9,914 bases of DNA from a bacterium (GTDB taxonomy: Bacteria; Electryoneota; Electryoneia; Electryoneales; Electryoneaceae): contig WJJA01000111.1 in assembly GCA_014729955.1 (NCBI GenBank), positions 1 through 9,914 of the forward strand, written 5' to 3'. Position numbers and translations under genes: made by a program. The notes under the pieces are model-generated. The model had not been told where the DNA came from. It searched no databases and saw only the letters and a program-made list of their open reading frames with translations. Below, in pieces: positions 4,973 to 9,914 of the stretch (position 1 is its first letter; each line of letters opens with the position of its first letter).

Positions 4973-6898
4973 TGCGGCATAGCAGGGCTGGTAGCGCTCG
5001 ACTCTCGACGCGGGATCGATCCGGCGCTCCTCGATCGGATGACCGATTCGCTCGCTCACCGCGGGCCTGACGGACGGGGAGTGTGGATCGGTGACGGTGT
5101 GGGTTTCGGGCACCGACGTCTCGCGATCATCGACAAAGAGGGCGGCGCCCAGCCGTGGCTGGTGGATGAGGGGTCAGCCGCCCTGGTCTACAACGGCGAA
5201 CTTTATAACCACCTGGAGTTGCGCGACGAACTGGAACGGGACGGGGTACGTTTCCGCAGCCGCTGCGACACCGAAGTCGTCGCTCTCGCCTGCGTGCACT
5301 GGGGAGTGGAACGCGCCCTGCAGAAGTTTCGCGGTATGTTTGCGTTCGCCCTTTGGGAGGCTGCGGCGCAACGGTTGACGCTGGTGCGTGATCCCATTGG
5401 TGTAAAACCTCTCTACTGGGGGATGCGGGACGGTATCCTCCGTTTTGGTTCCGAAATCAAAAGCATCCTCTCCGATCCGAGGTTTCCCCGTACTCCCGAC
5501 GCTACAGTGATCGCCAACTATCTCAGTCACTACCGTTTGAACCTGGACGGCAACACGCTGTTCCGTCAAATTAAAGAGGTGCAGCCCGGCACCTGTCTGG
5601 TCTGGGAAGGGAAACGGCGCAACGAAACACGTTACTGGTCTCTCCCGGCTGTACCGGAAGCAGAAAAGGAAGATCCAGGCGAAGAAGCGGTGACCGAAGA
5701 GTTCCGCTCCAGGCTGCGTGAGGCGGTGAAGCGGCGCATGATGGCCGATGTGCCGCTAGGCGCCTACCTCTCAGGCGGCATCGACTCCACGGTGATCGTC
5801 CGGCTGCTGAAGGAAATGAAAACCGACGAGTTGCATACGTTCTCGATCGGATTCGAGCAGCAGGGATTCAATGAATTCGGCTATGCCACCCTCGTCGCGC
5901 AGCAGTTCGGCATTCCCCACAAGCAGGTCAACATGACCTCCGAAGGGTACTTCAACGGTCTGCCGGAACTGATTCGTGTCAAGGACACGCCCTTGTCGGT
6001 TCCGAATGAGGTGCCGTTACGATTCCTGTCACGGATTTTGAAAAGCCGTATGACGGTTGTTCTGTCGGGCGAAGGGGCGGATGAGCTGTTGGGCGGCTAC
6101 ACGCTGCTGATGCGCAGCCCGCATGATTTTCTGCTCGCCCGACAGCTTGCTGAAGGAGACGATGCGTTCAACGCTCTGGACCGCGCACGTCTCAGCAGCA
6201 CATTCGAACAGCTTTACGGGGACGCAGTGACACAGGGACAGAAGGCGATGTTCCTGAAGCTGTACCGTTGGATGCAGGATGATGAGCTTCAGCGGTTGTT
6301 CCGTAACCCGGAACACTTGAAGCGATCCAAACGGGATATCGGGCGATTCTGGGACCGTGTCTGGGGGGAACTGGATGCCGCACGTCTGGATCCGTACGAC
6401 AAGGTGCTGCAGGTGCTGGAACGGTATCACCTCGGCGCGCTGCTGTTAAGGCTCGATGCGACGACGATGGCGCACAGTGTCGAGGGGCGTGTGCCGTATA
6501 CCGACATCGACCTGGTGGAATGGGTCAGCCGTCTGCCGTTGAAATACAAGCTGCGCTGGAAAGGGGCGGCGGAGGAGGAGCAATCGCGAAAGGTTACGGC
6601 GATGGAGGCGGCAGGTCGTCTGGATGTCAACAAGTACATTCTGCGCCGGGCATTCCGAGATCAGATTCCGCCTTTGATCGCCGACCGTCCCAAGACCGCG
6701 TTCCCGGTTCCGCTGGATGAATGGCTGTACGGGCCCTACAAACAGTGGGCGAAGGAACGTATCCTGACACGGAAAATGGGCGAACTCTTCAATCTGAATG
6801 AGTTGGAGAGCTTCCTCTCCAGCAAACGGGGGAAAGCAGAGGGGATGAAACTGTGGATGCTGGTCAATCTCTCGATTTGGTTGGAAATGTATACATAG
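4970..6898 (+). CDS. asnB: Glutamine-hydrolysing asparagine synthetase-type amidotransferase
   Basis: This 642-residue cytosolic enzyme would release ammonia from glutamine and transfer it to a carboxylate activated with ATP, classically aspartate to asparagine. The N-terminal glutaminase domain (1 to about 200) has the nucleophile C2 in MCGIAG, then RGPDG (31-35) and NGELYNH (75-81). The synthetase domain has the ATP pyrophosphatase loop SGGIDS (268-273) and a GEGADELLGGY motif from G367. Its C-terminal part includes EGRVPYTDID and an RPKTAFPVPLDEWL segment typical of AsnB. It is longer than E. coli AsnB (about 550 residues), as in the long AsnB homologues often found in surface-polysaccharide and exosortase-linked loci. 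With methyltransferases and a family 9 glycosyltransferase downstream, amidation of a sugar acid or another surface precursor is as plausible as asparagine synthesis (inference). The start codon is TTG. Confidence 0.94.
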   Translation: MCGIAGLVALDSRRGIDPALLDRMTDSLAHRGPDGRGVWIGDGVGFGHRRLAIIDKEGGAQPWLVDEGSAALVYNGELYNHLELRDELERDGVRFRSRCDTEVVALACVHWGVERALQKFRGMFAFALWEAAAQRLTLVRDPIGVKPLYWGMRDGILRFGSEIKSILSDPRFPRTPDATVIANYLSHYRLNLDGNTLFRQIKEVQPGTCLVWEGKRRNETRYWSLPAVPEAEKEDPGEEAVTEEFRSRLREAVKRRMMADVPLGAYLSGGIDSTVIVRLLKEMKTDELHTFSIGFEQQGFNEFGYATLVAQQFGIPHKQVNMTSEGYFNGLPELIRVKDTPLSVPNEVPLRFLSRILKSRMTVVLSGEGADELLGGYTLLMRSPHDFLLARQLAEGDDAFNALDRARLSSTFEQLYGDAVTQGQKAMFLKLYRWMQDDELQRLFRNPEHLKRSKRDIGRFWDRVWGELDAARLDPYDKVLQVLERYHLGALLLRLDATTMAHSVEGRVPYTDIDLVEWVSRLPLKYKLRWKGAAEEEQSRKVTAMEAAGRLDVNKYILRRAFRDQIPPLIADRPKTAFPVPLDEWLYGPYKQWAKERILTRKMGELFNLNELESFLSSKRGKAEGMKLWMLVNLSIWLEMYT

Positions 6899-7030
6899 TA
6901 AGAGTTTACGTCCGAATATCCGGTTGCGCCCGCTGCACTCCGGTCTCCATAATTATGCCGCCTGCCGAGTTTGTCGGTGAGCGGGTTTTTACATTATACA
7001 GGCGCATCACTGAACCTTTTCACAGATGAG

Positions 7031-7041
7031 AGGAGGAAATG
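7031..7041 (+). promoter_or_regulatory. Ribosome binding site of the zinc-motif methyltransferase
   Basis: A strong AGGAGG (7031-7036) lies unusually close, 2 bases, to the ATG at 7039. The overlapping GAGAGG just upstream may give better spacing. It supports ATG 7039 as the start. Confidence 0.65.
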
Positions 7042-8232
7042 ACAAGGGAGCGTTGTCCCGTTTGCGGCGCAAGTGATCTTGACGAACTGATTGTCCTGGA
7101 AGACTACCCGATGGCCGGCAACGGGGTGGTACGCGCCGAAGAGGCGCAGAATGTCCCTCGAGGACTGTTATCAATCGGTGTATGTCACGTGTGCGGCACG
7201 CTGTTTCAGATGGAATCCCCCGAGCCCGAAGACCTTCAAGCCATGCTGCTCCGGCAGCCCCTTCCGATTCCCCAGAAGATTACCGGCATGGAAGTGCAGG
7301 AAACCGACCGTTTTCTGAACCACCTGCGTCGCTTGATGCCGGACAAGGGGCGTGTACTGCAGATCGGTTGCGGCACGGGCGAAGTGATGGAAAAGATCCG
7401 TAACTGGGGATTCGACGTCGCCGGTATCGATGCTCACCCCAAGGCGGTGGAGATCGCGCAGGGTCTGGGTTTCGAGGTGATGGAAGGCCGTTTCGACGAA
7501 GGGATGTTTGAGGAAGAGAGCTTTGATGTTGTTGTCTGCCGTTCGGTGCTTGAGCACATGATCGAGCCGGTGCAGATGCTCTCGGTGATGGAGAACATCC
7601 TCAAGCCGGGAGGCATCCTCGCACTCGAGGTGCCGAACATCGAGCATGTCTTCCGGCGTGGAGCGTTCGGCGGGTTTGCGTTCTATCATACCACCTACTG
7701 GACGGCTCCCACCCTGCGCTATGCGGTCAGCCTGCAGGGCCTGGCGGTGGACAGCACGTACGAAACCGCCTACCTCGGTCTGTTCGCCGAAAAGCCGGAC
7801 AAGAACGAGGAGTATACGGAACCGATTCCTCCCGCCACTGAAGATGTGGAAACAATCATCGAGGATGCCGACCAGTTCCTCGATCGGAAGGATCGACTCG
7901 CCGAAGAGCTGGTGGACGAGATCCACGAGCACTTCCAGAACGGGGTCACGATTTTCGGAGCCGGCACGCCGACGGTCGACCTGATTTACTATACCGGGCT
8001 GGAAAGCGAGGTCAACCAGGTGGTGACATCGGACAAGACCCGTCACGGTGCCGTGCTCGCCGGCACGGAGTACGAGATCGGGCCGGTGGAGGAGCACCTT
8101 GAACCCGGAGACAATCGTGCGATCCTGATCTCCTCGGAACGACGGCAGGATGAACTGCTGGATCGTCTCGACGAGTACCAGACCGGCGGAGGCCGTGTGA
8201 TGCGGTTTGCACCGGACCTTGAAGTCATTTGA
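7039..8232 (+). CDS. SAM-dependent methyltransferase with N-terminal zinc motif (C-methyltransferase type)
   Basis: This 397-residue protein has three parts. An N-terminal zinc-ribbon-like segment carries C6, C9, C49 and C52 in two CxxCG pairs. A class I SAM-binding domain has motif I IGCGTGE (G110, G112, G114), an acidic GID loop about 20 residues later, and a SVLEHM segment. The C-terminal domain (about 290-397) contains an FGAGTPTVDLIYY stretch and an ILISSER segment. This order (Methyltransf_13, Methyltransf_11/23, Methyltransf_14) is that of sugar C-methyltransferases acting on nucleotide-linked sugars, such as the TylC3 type. The substrate cannot be read from sequence. It follows asnB by 140 bases on the same strand. 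It may have its own promoter, though none is convincing, and it ends at a good terminator. Together with asnB and the glycosyltransferase, it suggests modified-sugar or glycoconjugate synthesis. Confidence 0.9.
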   Translation: MTRERCPVCGASDLDELIVLEDYPMAGNGVVRAEEAQNVPRGLLSIGVCHVCGTLFQMESPEPEDLQAMLLRQPLPIPQKITGMEVQETDRFLNHLRRLMPDKGRVLQIGCGTGEVMEKIRNWGFDVAGIDAHPKAVEIAQGLGFEVMEGRFDEGMFEEESFDVVVCRSVLEHMIEPVQMLSVMENILKPGGILALEVPNIEHVFRRGAFGGFAFYHTTYWTAPTLRYAVSLQGLAVDSTYETAYLGLFAEKPDKNEEYTEPIPPATEDVETIIEDADQFLDRKDRLAEELVDEIHEHFQNGVTIFGAGTPTVDLIYYTGLESEVNQVVTSDKTRHGAVLAGTEYEIGPVEEHLEPGDNRAILISSERRQDELLDRLDEYQTGGGRVMRFAPDLEVI

Positions 8233-8257
8233 GCCTGGCGTGTAAGAATCGATCGTT

Positions 8258-8288
8258 AAGCAACCCGGACCGGTCTTCCGGGTTGTTT
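8258..8288 (+). terminator. Rho-independent terminator of the zinc-motif methyltransferase
   Basis: A perfect 9-bp stem is formed by CAACCCGGA (8261-8269) and TCCGGGTTG (8277-8285) with a 7-base loop. It extends by a G-T and two A-T pairs into the following TTT (8286-8288). It lies about 25 bases past the stop codon. The T run is short. Confidence 0.7.
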
Positions 8289-8350
8289 GCGTTACGTCGA
8301 TTGCAGGCGCAAGGTCGGGGTTGTGTGTGAAAGGGTGTTTTTGAGGCTTG

Positions 8351-8370
8351 CCCCGGCTTTCCTGCCGGGG
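8351..8370. repeat. GC-rich hairpin between convergent genes
   Basis: CCCCGGC (8351-8357) pairs perfectly with GCCGGGG (8364-8370) around a 6-base loop. Neither side has a T run, so it may be a bidirectional transcription block or simply a stem between the two convergent methyltransferase genes. Confidence 0.45.
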
Positions 8371-8393
8371 TGACTCATCCTGCGACCGATGGT

Positions 8394-8441
8394 ATGTGTC
8401 GGGTCACACTCCGCTGACGCGGACCCGGAACCGACAAAACG
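8394..8441. repeat. Hairpin-forming direct repeat, copy A
   Basis: This copy begins ATGTGTCGGGTCACAC and aligns without gaps to copy B at 9114-9161. The first 28 bases differ at two positions, and the last 11 (CCGACAAAACG) differ at one. Only the stretch at 8422-8430 is unlike. Its arms TGTCGG (8397-8402) and CCGACA (8431-8436) are inverted. An alternative nested stem is GGGT/ACCC with CCGC-TGAC-GCGG inside. It lies just past the stop of the - strand methyltransferase. Confidence 0.8.
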
Positions 8442-8445
8442 CTCC

Positions 8446-9057
8446 CTATTTGTCTGGAGTGAACATCACCTCCATGCCGTAGCAGGGGAACAGGGAGGTG
8501 CCGTTCTCCTCGTACAACGCCTGGGTCAGGGGGCTGAGGTTGATCAGGTGGGTCATCAGTTTCCGAAACGGACGCAAGAGTCTGAAATTGGATTTTCGCT
8601 CCATGCGTATCTTCAGCACCCTGATTCTGATGTCCTGGTAGAAACCGGGCACCGAACGGCACGGGTGCTGATGCAGTTCGTCGGCGAACTGGTAAAATGA
8701 GTACAGGCCGAAAAAGCGGACGTGGGTGTAATCCTGGTAATAGTACGGGCTGGACCAGTGCGGCACATAGACCCACGCTTTCGAGCCGCGTTTCATGACA
8801 CGCATCAGCTCGCGCATCACCTCTTCCAGTTCAACCACATGCTCAAACACACTTTTCGAGTAGACCTCATCGACAGAATCATCCGGGAAGGTCGCCAGCA
8901 CCTCGTGCAGCGGCCCGACGATATCCACGCCCGGCAGGTCGAGCTGATCGATGCCGATATGCCCCGGGCGTTTCTTGCGACCGCAGCCAAGGTCGATACG
9001 GATCCGGTCGCCGGCCTGCAAGGTCTTTTCAAGGTCCATATAGGTTGTCACTGCCAT
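8446..9057 (-). CDS. Small class I SAM-dependent methyltransferase
   Basis: This 203-residue cytosolic protein has motif I DLGCGRKKRPG (GCG at 24-26), a GID segment about ten residues later, and a DDSVDEVYSKSVFEHV stretch. These match the compact Methyltransf_11-type enzymes common in polysaccharide loci. The substrate is unknown. ATG at 9057 is preferred because AGGA lies 6 bases upstream; a GTG at 9060 is in frame but too close to it, and a later ATG (residue 7) has no ribosome binding site. The gene points against its neighbours and is bracketed by two direct repeats, which suggests separate regulation or a separate arrival. No T-rich terminator was seen after it; copy A of the repeat may form its 3' end structure. 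Confidence 0.87.
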   Translation of the reverse strand: MAVTTYMDLEKTLQAGDRIRIDLGCGRKKRPGHIGIDQLDLPGVDIVGPLHEVLATFPDDSVDEVYSKSVFEHVVELEEVMRELMRVMKRGSKAWVYVPHWSSPYYYQDYTHVRFFGLYSFYQFADELHQHPCRSVPGFYQDIRIRVLKIRMERKSNFRLLRPFRKLMTHLINLSPLTQALYEENGTSLFPCYGMEVMFTPDK

Positions 9058-9113
9058 CACGAGTCCTGTTTTGCTGTTTGGTTTCAGGTTGAAGCGATGC
9101 TCGGGAAGTCTGC

Positions 9114-9161
9114 ATGTGTCGGGTCACACCCCGCTGCCGCGTGTCAAAACCCGACAGAACG
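9114..9161. repeat. Hairpin-forming direct repeat, copy B
   Basis: This copy lies exactly 720 bases from copy A. Its outer arms TGTCGGGT (9117-9124) and ACCCGACA (9149-9156) are a perfect 8-bp inverted repeat, and ACAC/GTGT (9126-9129, 9141-9144) can pair inside. It lies in the spacer upstream of both the - strand methyltransferase and the + strand glycosyltransferase. Confidence 0.8.
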
Positions 9162-9324
9162 GTAAACGACATACCGTTCATCCGCGGGCAGGGCCGGGCG
9201 GGATCGCGTCTCGCACGGAATATGGACATACGGACAGTCGCTTCGCTATGAGAAAACGGTTCCGATGGGTATATTGCAGCCGGTCCACCGGCATCAGCAA
9301 ACCTTCACAAACAGCCGGCAGCTC

Positions 9325-9914
9325 ATGTCGTTCCGCAAATACCTGAACCTCTACCATGCAGCCCTGACACGACGGTCTCGTCGGCCCTCGGGCGACCCTT
9401 CCGGCCGCCTGCTGGTGGTGCAGGTCGCGCCGCTGGGCGATGCATGCACACTGGTGCCGGTCTGCCTGGATCTGCGTGCGGCGGGTTACACGCTCGATGT
9501 GGTGTGCCGTGCCGGTCTGGAACCGTTGTGGCACGAGTTCCTTCCGGATGCACATGTGATCGGTGTTCGGGACGGGCTGTGGTGCAGGCGCGGGGCGGAG
9601 TCGGCACTTGCTACGGTACTTGAGCGTGCCTATGAAGGTGTGTTCGTGACCAGCATGAAACCCTATGCGGCGTACCTGGGGGCATTGCCCGCGGCGCACC
9701 GTAGATACGGCATGATCGAGGAGCGGCAATACTACTCCGGTGCGCGAGGGATATTTGACCGGTTGTATTCCGCCGGGCGCACGGAGCATGTGGTCAAACG
9801 GTTCCGTGGGCTCTTCCGCCTGCATGCCGATGTGGCGGACAAGTGGGATGATTCGCCGCGGATCCCTGAAACACCGGCGGAGTCCGGTACGGACGGTTAT
9901 GTGCTGATCCATCC
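9325..9914 (+). CDS. Glycosyltransferase family 9 (heptosyltransferase-like), 3'-truncated
   Basis: The frame is open to the window end (196 full codons), so the gene continues beyond it. The opening segment GRLLVVQVAPLGDACTLVP resembles the LLVxxxxxLGDxxxxxP start of ADP-heptose:LPS heptosyltransferases and other GT9 enzymes. A GYTLDVVCR stretch follows as the next beta strand, and near the cut edge GYVLIHP matches the start of the C-terminal nucleotide-sugar domain. Such enzymes add a heptose or other sugar to lipopolysaccharide core or a related glycan on the inner face of the membrane. ATG 9325 is chosen since it leaves about 28 residues before the first beta strand. An in-frame ATG at 9265 adds 20 residues without family character. 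No strong ribosome binding site is visible for either. A long antisense frame here is a shadow. The other genes on this side fit a surface-glycan locus. Confidence 0.8.
   Translation, partial: MSFRKYLNLYHAALTRRSRRPSGDPSGRLLVVQVAPLGDACTLVPVCLDLRAAGYTLDVVCRAGLEPLWHEFLPDAHVIGVRDGLWCRRGAESALATVLERAYEGVFVTSMKPYAAYLGALPAAHRRYGMIEERQYYSGARGIFDRLYSAGRTEHVVKRFRGLFRLHADVADKWDDSPRIPETPAESGTDGYVLIH

Noticed and set aside
6971..6999. Promoter upstream of the zinc-motif methyltransferase (TTGTCG, 17 bases, TTATAC)
   Set aside because: The -35 matches at four positions but the -10 at only two. It is too weak to annotate, although a promoter in this 140-base gap is plausible.
7171..8097. 308-codon open frame on the - strand
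   Set aside because: It is antisense to the zinc-motif methyltransferase, with no recognisable motifs and no ribosome binding site argument in its favour.
8394..9161. Integron gene cassette with attC sites
   Set aside because: The bracketing repeats suggested it, but I could not find the GTTRRRY and RYYYAAC core sites at the expected ends of either copy, and no integrase is present in the window.
9265..9324. Earlier ATG start for the glycosyltransferase
   Set aside because: The added 20 residues (rich in Gln, His and Thr) do not resemble the family, and no better ribosome binding site precedes ATG 9265.
9178..9912. 244-codon open frame on the - strand
   Set aside because: The opposite strand encodes family 9 glycosyltransferase motifs (LLVVQVAPLGD, GYVLIHP) and runs off the window. 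The antisense frame has no family character.

Overview
The window is bacterial chromosomal DNA, moderately GC-rich (judged by eye, not counted). Coding strands show G/C-rich third positions. It is densely packed with genes and has no RNA genes, insertion sequences or CRISPR array that I can see. The left-hand genes (a heterodisulfide-reductase-like iron-sulfur protein, cysteine-bearing PAS domains, a MerR regulator with a CW-type cysteine domain) resemble those of anaerobic or respiratory bacteria such as sulfate reducers and relatives. That is inference, and I cannot name a phylum with confidence.

Left region (1-4021, all + strand): an apparent redox-signalling module. It begins with a DsrK/HdrD-like iron-sulfur protein, cut by the window start, which carries a response-regulator receiver domain at its C-terminus. 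Next come a soluble histidine kinase with two tandem PAS domains of identical cysteine spacing, a single-domain response regulator that shares a PPPEGY...KPVD signature with the fused receiver, and a MerR-type regulator with a seven-cysteine C-terminal domain. The likely logic is that the kinase reads redox or metabolite state through its PAS cysteines and phosphorylates the free and fused receivers. This would link signalling to an electron-transfer enzyme and, through the MerR protein, possibly to transcription.

Middle (4022-4969): a 384-base convergent intergenic stretch with an AT-rich patch and several inverted repeats, then a single-domain response regulator on the - strand with its own terminator. 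A 186-base divergent spacer follows.

Right region (4970-9914): a probable cell-surface polysaccharide or glycoconjugate locus. It holds a glutamine-dependent asparagine synthetase-type amidotransferase, a three-part SAM methyltransferase with an N-terminal zinc motif, and a smaller SAM methyltransferase on the opposite strand. A glycosyltransferase family 9 (heptosyltransferase-like) gene runs off the right edge. The opposite-strand methyltransferase is bracketed by two direct copies of a ~48-base hairpin-forming repeat exactly 720 bases apart.
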